Positions 7,208-14,626 of a stretch of DNA of 17,407 nt are shown piece after piece. Origin of the DNA: an uncultured Collinsella sp. GTDB taxonomy: Bacteria > Actinomycetota > Coriobacteriia > Coriobacteriales > Coriobacteriaceae. The number at the start of each line of letters is the position of its first letter. The stretch's first letter is position 1. The stretch covers positions 1 through 17,407 of the forward strand of contig CAKUCJ010000003.1 in assembly GCA_934643435.1 (NCBI GenBank), written 5' to 3'. A program made the position numbers and the translations under genes. The notes under the pieces were generated by a model. That model was not told the DNA's origin. It searched no databases and saw nothing but the letters and a program-made list of their open reading frames with translations.

Positions 7208-10200
7208 ATGGAAGAAGACAACGTATACGCCAATTGGGACCGCGAAGAGCCTTTTGACCCCATTGGCAAGCCTGAGATTGCGACACAGGAGCGGCTGCTT
7301 CGCCTCTTCCATGACGAGCTCGGGTACACCTATCTGGGCAACCTCGAGAAGGACGACAACAAGAACGTTCGCGTCGGCGATCTCTACGCATGGCTTTGGC
7401 GACGCATGCCACGCAACACACGACTTGCCGCAAAGGCGCACGAGAAGTTCTGCAAGGAGGTCCGCGATTTCCAAGTAGGAAAAATCGGGGCCGCCAATCA
7501 ACTTGTTTACGAACGGCTGCGTTATGGCGTGCCGGTTTCCGCTGCGCCCGGTGAGCCCGAGCGCACCGTTTGGCTTATAGACTGGGACAATCCTTCAGCC
7601 AACGACTTTGCGATTGCCGAAGAAGTCACGGTGAAGGAGGACGCCACCAAACGGCCCGACCTCGTGGTTTACGTAAACGGCATCGCCGTGGCGGTCTTCG
7701 AGCTCAAGAGCTCCACGCACTTCGTGGAGGAGGGCATACGGCAGAACATCACCAACCAGCGCCCGGAGTACATACCGCGCTTCTTCTCGACCGTGCAGCT
7801 TTGCTTGGCAGGAAACGACACCCAGGGTCTTCGCCACGGCGCCACGGGCACGCCGCAGCGGCACTACTACGAGTGGAAGAACGACCCGGACGCCACAGAC
7901 GCCGTCTCGGCGGCCATCGCCGAGCACGTAGCCGCATGGCCGCGCAAGCTCGACCGGCAGATCTACAGTATGTTCCAGAAGGAGCGTTTCCTCGACCTGC
8001 TCCGCAACTTCGTCGTCTTCAAAGGTGGGGCCAAGATGGTGCCCCGCTACAACCAGTTCTTCGGCGTGAAGGCTGCGCAGATGCGCCTTCGCAGCGGCCA
8101 GGGCGGCATCATCTGGCACAGCCAGGGCAGCGGCAAGACGCTCACTATGGTCTACCTTTCGCGCTGGATACTCGAGAACCTGCCCGATTCGCGCGTGCTT
8201 CTGGTGACCGACCGCGACGAGCTCGACGACCAGATCGAGAAGTACTTCCTCTCGGCCGGCGACAAGGTGAGGCGCACCCGCAGCTGCGTCGACCTCATCG
8301 ACCGTCTCAACCGCCACGACGACGGCCTCTTGTGCTCGCTCGTGCACAAGTTCGGGCGGCGCGGCGCCACCAACGCCGGCGAGTTCGACTACGACAAGAG
8401 CTATGAGCGCTACATCGCCGACGTGCAGGCGAGCTTGCCGCCCGACTTTTGTGCTAAGGGCAATATCTACGTCTTCGTTGACGAGTGCCACCGCACGCAG
8501 TCGGGCAAGCTCCACCAAGCCATGAAGGCCATTATGCCCGGCGCCGTGTTCGTGGGTTTCACGGGCACGCCCCTTCTGGTGAAGGACAAGCCTACGAGCA
8601 TCAAGACCTTCGGTTCCTACATCCACTGCTACAAGCACAAGCAGGCCGTGGAGGACGGCGTGGTGCTCGACATGAAGTACATTGCCCGTGACGTTCCGCA
8701 GGACGTGAGCTCGCCGGAGAAGATAGACCAGTACTTTGCCGCCAAGACCCGGGGCCTCACCGAGCGCGCCAAGGCGCGGCTTCGCCAGGGGTGGGCCACG
8801 CTGCAAAAGATGTATAGCTCGAAGTCGCGCCTCGACAAGATTGCAGCCGAGATTATCTACGACTTCGAGGTGAAGCCGCGTTTGGCCGAAGGCGACGGTA
8901 ACGCTATGCTCGTGGCCGACTCGGTGTACTCAGCCTGCAGGTACTATGAGATATTCCAGTCCCAGGGCTTCAAGAAGTGCGCCATCATTACTTCCTATGA
9001 GCCCAAGAAGGGAGACTTGCGCACGGATACGGTCTCGGCAGACGAGGACACGGAGAACTTCTCCAAATACGAGACGTACGTGAAGATGCTCGATGGGAAG
9101 TCTGTCACGGACTTTGAGGAGGAGGTCAAGGACGCCTTTGTGAAGCGCCCTGACGAGATGAAGCTCCTCATTGTGGTGGACAAGCTGCTCACCGGCTTCG
9201 ACGCGCCGCCTTGCACCTACCTCTACATCGACAAGTCAATGCAGAACCACGGGCTTTTCCAGGCCGTCTGCCGCGTGAACCGTATCGATGACCGTGAGGA
9301 TGCCGAGGGCGTGAACCACGGCGACAGCAAGGACTTCGGCTATATCGTGGACTACAAACAACTCTTCTCGCCTTTGAAGAGCGCCATGGAGACGTACTCG
9401 GGTGATGCCTTCGCGGGGTTTGATGCCGAGGACGTCGATGGCGTGCTCGACGACTTCGCAGAGAAGTCGCGCCAGCAGTTCGTTGACGCGCTTGATGCTA
9501 TAGATGCCTTCTGTGAACCCGTTCCCACCCCAAGAGGCGAGCTGGAATTCGTGAGCTATTTCTGTGGCGAAGGAGATTACGGCGGGGAGAGGATGGACGA
9601 GCTTACGCAGCTTCGCGGCAGGCTTTACAGCCTTGTGAACATGCTCCTGCGAGCGTTCGCGGACTTCTCTGAGTGCATGGAGTCGCTTGGCTACGGCGAT
9701 GTGGAGCGCGAAGGATTGCGCAAGCGCGTCGTTTATTATGACAACCTCAAGAAGACGATCATGATTGCAAGCGGGGACGCCCTCGACCTCAAGGCCTACG
9801 CTCCAGCCATGCGTCACCTCATCGACACCTACATCGACGCGGGCGACTCGAAGGACCTGAGCAGCTTCGACAACCTCACCCTGCTCGACTTCGTCACGGC
9901 CGAGGGCGAGCGAATGGTTGATGGAAATGGTGATGGGAAGAAAGCCGCTGCGGCGACCATCGAGGGCAATATCGGGCGCAAGCTTGTGGAGCGACAGCTC
10001 ATCAACCCAAAGTACTACGGGAAGCTATCGGAAATCTTGAGCGACCTTGCCAAGGAGCGCAAACGCGGCGTCATCGACTACCAGGAGCTTCTTGAGCGTT
10101 ACAAGGACATCGCTTCCAAGGTGTGCCACCCTGAAGAGGACGAGAGCTATCCCGAGAGCGTGCGACCGAGTGCGGCGCTTCGTGCGCTCTATGACAACTG

Positions 10201-10381
10201 CGGCTGCGATGAGCGGCTTACGCATAAGCTTGACAACGCAATACGCGGGAGTCTTGTTCACGGTTGGCGCGACGACCCCGTGAAACAGAAGGCCGTAAAG
10301 CGGGAGCTCTTCAAACTCCTTGGTGATGAGGAGGCGGTCGAGCACGTCTTTGCTATCGCCCGCGAACAGCAGGAGTACTGA
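7208..10381 (+). CDS. hsdR: Type I restriction-modification system, endonuclease/translocase subunit HsdR
   Basis: The protein is 1057 aa, full length for the family. The nuclease domain carries the PD-(D/E)XK residues Asp151 (RPDLVVYVNG) and Glu165-x-Lys167 (FELKSS). The superfamily 2 motor has Walker A HSQGSGKT (304-311), Walker B VDECH (424-428), motif III FTGTP (451-455), and a motif VI-like QAVCRVNRID near 684-693. HsdR uses ATP to pull DNA through the complex and cuts at remote sites when the target is unmethylated. All catalytic residues are present, so the system should be active. The ATG at 7208 has AGGAG (7194-7198) upstream. Its stop codon shares one base with the next gene (TGATG), which suggests that the downstream metallopeptidase is made from the same message. 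Confidence 0.97.
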   Translation: MEEDNVYANWDREEPFDPIGKPEIATQERLLRLFHDELGYTYLGNLEKDDNKNVRVGDLYAWLWRRMPRNTRLAAKAHEKFCKEVRDFQVGKIGAANQLVYERLRYGVPVSAAPGEPERTVWLIDWDNPSANDFAIAEEVTVKEDATKRPDLVVYVNGIAVAVFELKSSTHFVEEGIRQNITNQRPEYIPRFFSTVQLCLAGNDTQGLRHGATGTPQRHYYEWKNDPDATDAVSAAIAEHVAAWPRKLDRQIYSMFQKERFLDLLRNFVVFKGGAKMVPRYNQFFGVKAAQMRLRSGQGGIIWHSQGSGKTLTMVYLSRWILENLPDSRVLLVTDRDELDDQIEKYFLSAGDKVRRTRSCVDLIDRLNRHDDGLLCSLVHKFGRRGATNAGEFDYDKSYERYIADVQASLPPDFCAKGNIYVFVDECHRTQSGKLHQAMKAIMPGAVFVGFTGTPLLVKDKPTSIKTFGSYIHCYKHKQAVEDGVVLDMKYIARDVPQDVSSPEKIDQYFAAKTRGLTERAKARLRQGWATLQKMYSSKSRLDKIAAEIIYDFEVKPRLAEGDGNAMLVADSVYSACRYYEIFQSQGFKKCAIITSYEPKKGDLRTDTVSADEDTENFSKYETYVKMLDGKSVTDFEEEVKDAFVKRPDEMKLLIVVDKLLTGFDAPPCTYLYIDKSMQNHGLFQAVCRVNRIDDREDAEGVNHGDSKDFGYIVDYKQLFSPLKSAMETYSGDAFAGFDAEDVDGVLDDFAEKSRQQFVDALDAIDAFCEPVPTPRGELEFVSYFCGEGDYGGERMDELTQLRGRLYSLVNMLLRAFADFSECMESLGYGDVEREGLRKRVVYYDNLKKTIMIASGDALDLKAYAPAMRHLIDTYIDAGDSKDLSSFDNLTLLDFVTAEGERMVDGNGDGKKAAAATIEGNIGRKLVERQLINPKYYGKLSEILSDLAKERKRGVIDYQELLERYKDIASKVCHPEEDESYPESVRPSAALRALYDNCGCDERLTHKLDNAIRGSLVHGWRDDPVKQKAVKRELFKLLGDEEAVEHVFAIAREQQEY

Positions 10382-11097
10382 TGGGTCTTACGGTCAGTGA
10401 AGTTGAAGTCGAGGTCTTGCGCAAAGACATCAAGAACATGCACCTTCGCGTGCTGCCGCCCGACGGTCATGTGGCGGTTTCCGCTCCTAAGAGCGTGAGC
10501 GACGCTGCAATCAGCGGCTTTGTTGCATCAAGACTTTCTTGGATTCGCAAGCAAAGGGCCGAGATTGCGGAACAAGAGCGGCAGACGAGGCGCGAGGGCG
10601 TCTCGGGCGAGACGATGTATGTGTGGGGCGAGCAGTATTTCATGCGTGTTCTGGAGGGTTCGCGCTACTCGCTTGAGCTGAGCAGCAAAGAAGCGGCTTT
10701 TACCGTTCGGGCGGGAAGCTCCCCAGAGCAACGCGAGGCTTGGCTTACCGAGTGGCACCGGGCTCAACTTTGTGAGGCAATCGAGCGCCTTCTGCCCGTG
10801 TGGGAGGAGCGTACCGGGCTACATTGCCACGAATGGAAGACCAAATACATGAAGACGCGCTGGGGCTCGTGCAACCACGAGGCCAGGCGGCTCTGGTTCA
10901 ACGTGCAGCTCGCCAAGCACCCCGTGAGGTGCCTTGAGTATGTGATCCTCCACGAGCTCGCGCATCTCGTGGATAAGACACACGGGCCGACGTTCGTCTC
11001 TATAATGGACGAGCACATGTCCACGTGGAGAAGCGTGCGGCAGGAGCTGAACGACGGGGTGCTGGATTACATCGAGAGGGAGGTTGATCATGGCTGA
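10381..11097 (+). CDS. YgjP/SprT-like M48-family zinc metallopeptidase (DUF45)
   Basis: The 238-aa protein matches the YgjP group: RWGSC at 160-164, the zinc motif HELAH at 191-195, and a third ligand candidate His201 in THGPTF. The N-terminal half (HLRVLPPDGHVAVSAPKS, then SWIRKQRAEI) also follows the family. It lacks a signal peptide or membrane helix, so it is cytosolic. Metallopeptidase-like genes of this type frequently sit directly beside type I restriction genes, but their substrate is not established; protection of the host from its own endonuclease by proteolysis of HsdR is one suggestion by analogy with ClpXP control. The start codon shares one base with the hsdR stop (TGATG), and the 3' end overlaps the next gene by 8 bp. 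This tight coupling argues that it works with the restriction system. Confidence 0.9.
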   Translation: MGLTVSEVEVEVLRKDIKNMHLRVLPPDGHVAVSAPKSVSDAAISGFVASRLSWIRKQRAEIAEQERQTRREGVSGETMYVWGEQYFMRVLEGSRYSLELSSKEAAFTVRAGSSPEQREAWLTEWHRAQLCEAIERLLPVWEERTGLHCHEWKTKYMKTRWGSCNHEARRLWFNVQLAKHPVRCLEYVILHELAHLVDKTHGPTFVSIMDEHMSTWRSVRQELNDGVLDYIEREVDHG

Positions 11098-11863
11098 GCC
11101 TCAGTTTGACGCCGCGAGCTCTGCACGATTCGACCAGTACGACGGCAATGACTTCAACGTCTACTGTGACGAAACCTGTCATTTGGAACACGACGGTTCC
11201 AAGGCCATGGCCCTGGGTGCCATCTGGGTGCAAAAAGCCAAGGTTCCCGCAATCAACAAGCGCATCAGGGAGATCAAGGAGAAGTACGGTATCAAGGCTG
11301 AGAGCGAGGTCAAGTGGACGAAGGCGTCCCCTTGTAACTTGGCGCTTTACATCGATCTCGTTGATTATTTCTTTGATGATGACGACCTGTGTTTCAGGGT
11401 GCTCGTCGTGCCTGACAAGGCCAAGCTCGATCATGAGCGCTATGGACAAACCCATAACCTGTGGTACTACAAGATGTACTTTGAGATGCTCAAGATTATC
11501 TTCAGGCCATCTTCGAGGTATTACGTTTACATCGACATCAAGGACACCTACTCCGGGCAAAACGCTAAGAAACTCGAAGATGTGTGTGCTAACAACGCCT
11601 ATGACTTCGATCATCAGATCGTGCGGCGCGTGCAGCCGATACGTTCCGAGGAAGTCCAGCTCATGCAACTCGTGGACATCTTCACAGGAGCGATGGGGTA
11701 CATCCATAACTATGCGGGCACGAGCAAGGAGCTTAGCCCCGCCAAAGTGGCTATCGTCAACAAGATTATTGCCCGCTCCGGCTACAACCTCATGAAGAGC
11801 ACGCTGCCCACGGCGCGGAAGTTCAACCTCTTCATCTGGTCGAGCGACTGGGGCCGCCGATGA
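11090..11863 (+). CDS. DUF3800 domain protein
   Basis: The 257-aa protein shows the DUF3800 layout. An N-terminal strand with acidic residues is FNVYCDETCHLEHDG (22-36); then EVKWTK at 73-78; an internal YVYIDIKDTYSG (145-156); and a C-terminal QLMQLVDIFTGAMGYIHN (190-207), where the Gln and Asp196 are the conserved pair. The acidic positions Asp27, Glu28, Asp149, Asp152 and Asp196 are consistent with an RNase-H-like metal site. Members occur widely in mobile elements and defence islands; none has a firmly assigned general reaction, to my knowledge. GAGGGAGG ends six bases before the ATG at 11090. It overlaps the upstream metallopeptidase by 8 bp and the downstream gene by 4 bp (ATGA), so the last three genes appear to be one translational unit. 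A longer TTG start two codons earlier is less likely. Confidence 0.85.
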   Translation: MAEPQFDAASSARFDQYDGNDFNVYCDETCHLEHDGSKAMALGAIWVQKAKVPAINKRIREIKEKYGIKAESEVKWTKASPCNLALYIDLVDYFFDDDDLCFRVLVVPDKAKLDHERYGQTHNLWYYKMYFEMLKIIFRPSSRYYVYIDIKDTYSGQNAKKLEDVCANNAYDFDHQIVRRVQPIRSEEVQLMQLVDIFTGAMGYIHNYAGTSKELSPAKVAIVNKIIARSGYNLMKSTLPTARKFNLFIWSSDWGRR

Positions 11864-12399
11864 ACCTCGACGAGTGCTGGATACCCGAGACCAAACCGTG
11901 TGAAGACTTGACCCAGTGGGACAAGTACGACGGTGAGCTCTACGCCATCTTCAAAAGAGACTGGCTGGACAGCTGCCCAACGTTTATGGGTCTTCCCGTC
12001 CACGTGCGCCACAATCCAAGGTGGGGCGACCGAGAGGAAGGCTACTGGCACCTAACCTGCTGCGACTATGGCAAGGAGGGCCACGGTCCTGAGTCGAGAA
12101 ACCCCGACATACGACGCTGCGAGCGTATACGGTGGCCTCGGACATTCGTCGAGAATTACAGCGCTTGCAAGTTCTGCGTTGACACGGGCGACGCCTGCAG
12201 CGGCGTATATGTCTGGAAGGCTCGCTCCGCACGGGGCAAGTGGCGCTATAAGTTGCTCCACGAGGACGAGCGCTATCTCGTCGTGCTTGAGCCGAGGAAA
12301 AGCTACTGCCTCCTCATTACCGCTTATTATCTTGATGACGACAGGTCTTTGAAATCTTGTCTTCGCGAGTATGAGAAGAACATGCCCGAGAATGCATGA
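11860..12399 (+). CDS. Possible BECR-fold small nuclease, partner of the DUF3800 protein
   Basis: The 179-aa product resembles a family of phage P1-related proteins that I recognise by pattern. It has GLPVHV then GYWHLTCC (61-68), the block RRCERIRWPRTFVEN (85-99), a Cys-rich linker ACKFCVDTGDAC (102-113) that may hold a metal, then YVWKARS, ERYLVVLEPRKSYCLLITAYYLDD (137-160) and a C-terminal CLREYEKN. The ordered WHL, RCERIRW, YLVVL and TAYY motifs resemble predicted barnase-EndoU-colicin-RelE-like nuclease domains. RNase or toxin activity is inference; no member I can name has been tested. It begins inside the DUF3800 stop codon (ATGA) and ends with a hairpin over its own stop. The pair could act as nuclease and modulator, or as a toxin and its control. 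Fold assignment moderate, activity uncertain. Confidence 0.6.
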   Translation: MNLDECWIPETKPCEDLTQWDKYDGELYAIFKRDWLDSCPTFMGLPVHVRHNPRWGDREEGYWHLTCCDYGKEGHGPESRNPDIRRCERIRWPRTFVENYSACKFCVDTGDACSGVYVWKARSARGKWRYKLLHEDERYLVVLEPRKSYCLLITAYYLDDDRSLKSCLREYEKNMPENA

Positions 12400-12422
12400 A
12401 GCGCCCGAACCCGGACGCTTCA
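12397..12422 (+). terminator. Weak hairpin at the end of the operon
   Basis: TGAAGCG (12397-12403) pairs with CGCTTCA (12416-12422), followed inside by CCG/CGG after one mismatch and an AACC loop. It overlaps the last stop codon of the operon. There is no T-run after it, so it may be an end-processing hairpin or a Rho-dependent end rather than a true intrinsic terminator. Confidence 0.35.
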
Positions 12423-12471
12423 AGAGGGCTCCTTCTACACTCGGCAGATGAGCTAACACAAAGTTTAGTTG

Positions 12472-12663
12472 ATGTCCAGATATGTTTCAATGGCCTTGGG
12501 CTCGCATTTTTCTGAACACCACCATAAGCACGGCAAGATCTATCACCATTCTCCGGGATGCAAAAGCCTTCCTCAAAACGCCATTAGAACGAGCGTGCCA
12601 TTGGTGACTGCGCTCAAACGAGGCAAGACGCCCTGCCCAACATGTTGCCCACCAGTGGTTTAG
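12472..12663 (+). CDS. Small Cys/His-rich protein, possible zinc-binding module
   Basis: The 63-aa product contains HHHKHGKIYHHSPGCKSL followed by IRTSVPLVTALKRGKTPCPTCCP. The pattern K-x-YH-x3-C ... AL-x-RGKTPCPTC-x-P resembles the short Cys-His zinc module found at the ends of some nucleases and DNA-repair proteins. The spacing supports one zinc site with His, Cys and the CPTC pair. The ATG at 12472 has no good ribosome binding site, and a TTG one codon earlier is equally weak. It may be a free-standing small protein or the 3' piece of a larger gene. Expression is unproven; the motif is the main support. Confidence 0.4.
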   Translation: MSRYVSMALGSHFSEHHHKHGKIYHHSPGCKSLPQNAIRTSVPLVTALKRGKTPCPTCCPPVV

Positions 12664-12816
12664 ACGTTCCTTCGGGGGTGTTCTACAAGGACATGGTTCC
12701 CTGCAGACACACGGGCCTAAAAACGTGTCCGCACGCCATGTGACACTTAACCTGCCGCCCTGCTCTGTTGCGGCGGTATGCACCTGAACGGAGACCCTCT
12801 AGGGAGTTCGATATCG
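12664..12816. other. Intergenic stretch before the IS-interrupted gene
   Basis: Only weak hairpins are seen: ACACG...CGTGT near 12708-12727, and CCGCC...GGCGG near 12755-12777. I see no gene or clear promoter. The ribosome binding site AGGGAG at 12801-12806 belongs to the following gene. Confidence 0.4.
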
Positions 12817-12918
12817 ATGAGTGACAACACCAACCATCTGGCAAAGAAATGCGTTAAGGACGCGGGGCCGTGCCTCGCGCTGTGCCTGGCTGGCGCGGCG
12901 GTCGGGCTGTTCGCTCAT
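12817..12918 (+). pseudogene. 5' half of a small membrane protein gene, split by the insertion sequence
   Basis: The fragment begins at ATG 12817, ten bases after AGGGAG, and encodes MSDNTNHLAKKC followed by a hydrophobic helix (CLALCLAGAAVGLFAH). The reading frame then runs into the insertion sequence and stops at 12993. Joining codon 34 (ending 12918) to base 14440 gives one in-frame product of 82 aa with a second helix, so this is the left part of an interrupted gene. I do not recognise the family. Confidence 0.6.
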
Positions 12919-12931
12919 ATGACCCAATCCG

Positions 12932-13193
12932 CTGTCAATGGCCACAATGGCCCCGCCGACCGCTTGCAATCGGTCGGCGGGGCCTGCCGTTAACCCGTCC
13001 CGGTCCGCCCCCGGCATGTCGTCGACGCCTTCGGCTCAGTCTCATATCCGCGGATACCGTTCTGTCGGCCCGCACTCCATTCCTTCGGCGGGGTTCCCCA
13101 AGTCTGTCGAGGCGCATGCGGAGGGCTCCGCGCGCACAGCGAAATAGGGGGTGTCCCCGAAGGCCGCCCGGCTCGCCGGGACGGGGGCTATGT
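12932..13193 (-). ncRNA. Candidate bridge RNA region of the IS element
   Basis: IS1111-type elements encode a structured bridge RNA in the non-coding end downstream of the transposase. This stretch is in that position and is about the right length. It carries several hairpins: a perfect 14-bp stem (12949-12962 with 12971-12984, 8-nt loop), GCGGAG/CTCCGC near 13118-13131, GGGG/CCCC near 13090-13100, and CCCGGC/GCCGGG-type pairing near 13168-13180. No protein frame in it is convincing. I cannot predict the guide loops reliably, so the RNA itself is inferred from position and structure only. Confidence 0.35.
12949..12984. repeat. Perfect 14-bp inverted repeat near the end of the IS
   Basis: GGCCCCGCCGACCG (12949-12962) and CGGTCGGCGGGGCC (12971-12984) pair without mismatch around an 8-nt loop. 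There is no T-run on either side, so it is not a standard terminator. It lies just inside the right-end inverted repeat and probably belongs to the element, where it could terminate or stabilise its transcript or block read-through. Confidence 0.75.
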
Positions 13194-14315
13194 CTATTCC
13201 GCGCCCTCCCGGCACATCATGCCGAGGGCCCAGAGCCACCTCACGAGCTCGGCCGCGGTGGCCGCGTTGGCCTTCGCCGCGGGCATGCCGCGGGCGAGCA
13301 TCTCCTCGCGCCGCCGCAGGAGCCGCTCGGACCCCTTCCTCCCGTGCATCCTTATCTCGAGGGGCACGCCCGTGTCCCTCGGCATGAGCTTCGGCTGGTG
13401 CCGCGCCGCGGCGTAGCACCATGAGCCCTCAACGGCCAGCTTCCTCACGAGCGCGTTGCCCGCGCCGCTGATGCCTCCGAGCCGGACGGAGTCGCCGCTC
13501 GACCTCTGGCTCGGCGCGAGGCCGAAATAGGCCGTGACCTGCCTTCCGGAGCGGAACCTCGTGAAGTCGCCGACCTCGGCCGAGAAGGCTGCGGCCAGCG
13601 CGAAGGCGCAGCCCTTGATCGACTGGAGGGCGGCCACCTCCGCGGCGATCGGGCTGGCATCCACGGCGGCCCTGTACTCGGAGAGCAGGTCCGCCCGGGC
13701 CTCCGCCGCGGCCTCGACCTCGTTCCTCAGGGCGGCGAGCGTCCGAACCCCGCCATCGTCCTCCGGCCTGACCTTGTCGAGCCACCTCAGGAAGTCGTAG
13801 GTCCAGCACTTCCTCGGGTTGCCGGCGGGCGTGGTGCCGCCGTAGGCGAACCCCCGCTTTGCGAGGAAGGCGAGCAGCCGCTGCTTGGCGGTCGCCAGGC
13901 GCGCGGTCGCCCCGTCGTAGGCGCCGGCGAGGTCCCTGATGCCTTCGACCTCGGGGGAGGGGACCCATACGGGGGAGATGTCGTGGGCGAGTATCGCCTT
14001 GGCCATCCTGGCGGCGTCGTTCCTGTCGTTCTTGGAGGCCGAGTCGGCGGCCGACCTGGGGATCTTCGAGACCGCGGCGACGACGCACTCGACGCCGAGC
14101 CCGGCGAGCTCCCTTTGCGGGGCGAAGCCGAGGTAGCCGCTCTCGTAGGCCGCGAGCGACGGCCCGGGGAACCCATCCATCCACCCGGCGATCTCGCCCC
14201 AGGGGTTGCCGGGGAACCTCCTCGTCACGGCCTCGCCGGTGTCCGCGTCGAGGGCGCAGACGGTGGTCGACCTCAGGTGGACGTCCATCCCGAACGCGGT
14301 AGAATACTTTGGCAT
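13194..14315 (-). CDS. IS110-family transposase
   Basis: The 373-aa protein is intact. The N-terminal RuvC-like domain has the DEDD residues: Asp11 in GMDVH, Glu58 in AYESG, Asp97 and Asp100 in KNDRNDAARMA. The C-terminal Transposase_20 domain has SIKGCAFALAAAFSAE, the helix FRSGRQVTAYFGLAPSQ, then SGDSVRLGGISGAGNALVRKL, which holds the conserved serine region used in strand joining. These enzymes are guided by a bridge RNA and move the element without cutting both strands at once. The ATG at 14315 is preceded by GGGAGG. GC is higher than the neighbours, consistent with recent arrival from another high-GC genome. No frameshift or internal stop is seen, so the element may still be active. Confidence 0.95.
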   Translation of the reverse strand: MPKYSTAFGMDVHLRSTTVCALDADTGEAVTRRFPGNPWGEIAGWMDGFPGPSLAAYESGYLGFAPQRELAGLGVECVVAAVSKIPRSAADSASKNDRNDAARMAKAILAHDISPVWVPSPEVEGIRDLAGAYDGATARLATAKQRLLAFLAKRGFAYGGTTPAGNPRKCWTYDFLRWLDKVRPEDDGGVRTLAALRNEVEAAAEARADLLSEYRAAVDASPIAAEVAALQSIKGCAFALAAAFSAEVGDFTRFRSGRQVTAYFGLAPSQRSSGDSVRLGGISGAGNALVRKLAVEGSWCYAAARHQPKLMPRDTGVPLEIRMHGRKGSERLLRRREEMLARGMPAAKANAATAAELVRWLWALGMMCREGAE

Positions 14316-14376
14316 GGGAGCCTCCCAACCTCGTTGCGGCGCGGCTGCGCCTATGGCACTTCAACATCATTGTCGC

Positions 14377-14416
14377 AGCCCCGACCCGCGGTCACGAGCG
14401 GGGGCTCCTATCTTTT
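14377..14416 (+). terminator. Terminator-like hairpin in the IS left end
   Basis: AGCC (14377) and CCCGC pair with GCGGG and GGCT (to 14406) across an 8-nt loop with a small internal bulge, and CTATCTTTTT follows. On the + strand this would stop transcription that enters the element against its transposase. The bulge weakens the call. Confidence 0.35.
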
Positions 14417-14439
14417 TAGTGCCCTCGGATTGGGTCATA

Positions 14440-14586
14440 GTGTCTGTTCTGGGGCCATTCGATGTGCTTCGAAGCGCCGGATCTCTGCACGTTTGCATGG
14501 CCCTTGCCGGTGCCATGGCGACCGGCGGCGTGCTCGATCTGATTTATTGGGTGTTTGACCCGTTTGGATGGAAGAACGAGGGGTAA
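14440..14586 (+). pseudogene. 3' half of the small membrane protein gene split by the IS
   Basis: The frame encodes VSVLGPFDVLRSAGSL, a hydrophobic helix (VCMALAGAMATGGVLDLIYW), and ends VFDPFGWKNEG with TAA at 14584-14586. It has no start codon of its own with a ribosome site. Its frame continues exactly that of the fragment ending at 12918, giving FAH-VSVLGPF at the join. Together they form an 82-aa, two-helix membrane protein. Function unknown. Confidence 0.6.
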
Positions 14587-14626
14587 GCCCTAAGGGATGG
14601 ATGCCCCGCAGCGCTAGGAGGTCCCC

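Larger units (their letters stand above)
12919..14439 (-). mobile_element. IS110-family insertion sequence, IS1111-like subgroup
   Basis: The element contains one transposase gene and is bounded by 14-bp perfect inverted repeats: TATGACCCAATCCG at 12918-12931 and its complement at 14426-14439. Terminal or subterminal inverted repeats of this size are a mark of the IS1111 subgroup; other IS110 members usually lack them. The transposase lies on the minus strand, so the 14316-14439 side is the left end and 12919-13193 the right end. The right end is about 260 nt of non-coding DNA, again IS1111-like. The exact boundaries are uncertain by a few bases, since family members insert without a normal target duplication. 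Excising 1521 bp rejoins the disrupted gene in frame, which supports the size. Confidence 0.75.

Noticed and set aside
12949..12984. Perfect hairpin as an intrinsic terminator of the small membrane gene
   Set aside because: No T-run on either strand, and it lies inside the IS end, beyond the gene's native sequence.
13102..13107. GTCTGT in the IS right end matching the target flank at 14442-14447, as a bridge RNA guide
   Set aside because: A 6-mer match in about 260 nt is expected by chance often enough; without structure it is not evidence of a guide.
12915..14439. TCATA direct repeat at both IS ends as a 5-bp target duplication
   Set aside because: It follows from the TCATATGA palindrome overlapping the inverted repeat, and IS110-type elements do not normally make such duplications; using it as the boundary would also break the reading frame of the rejoined gene.
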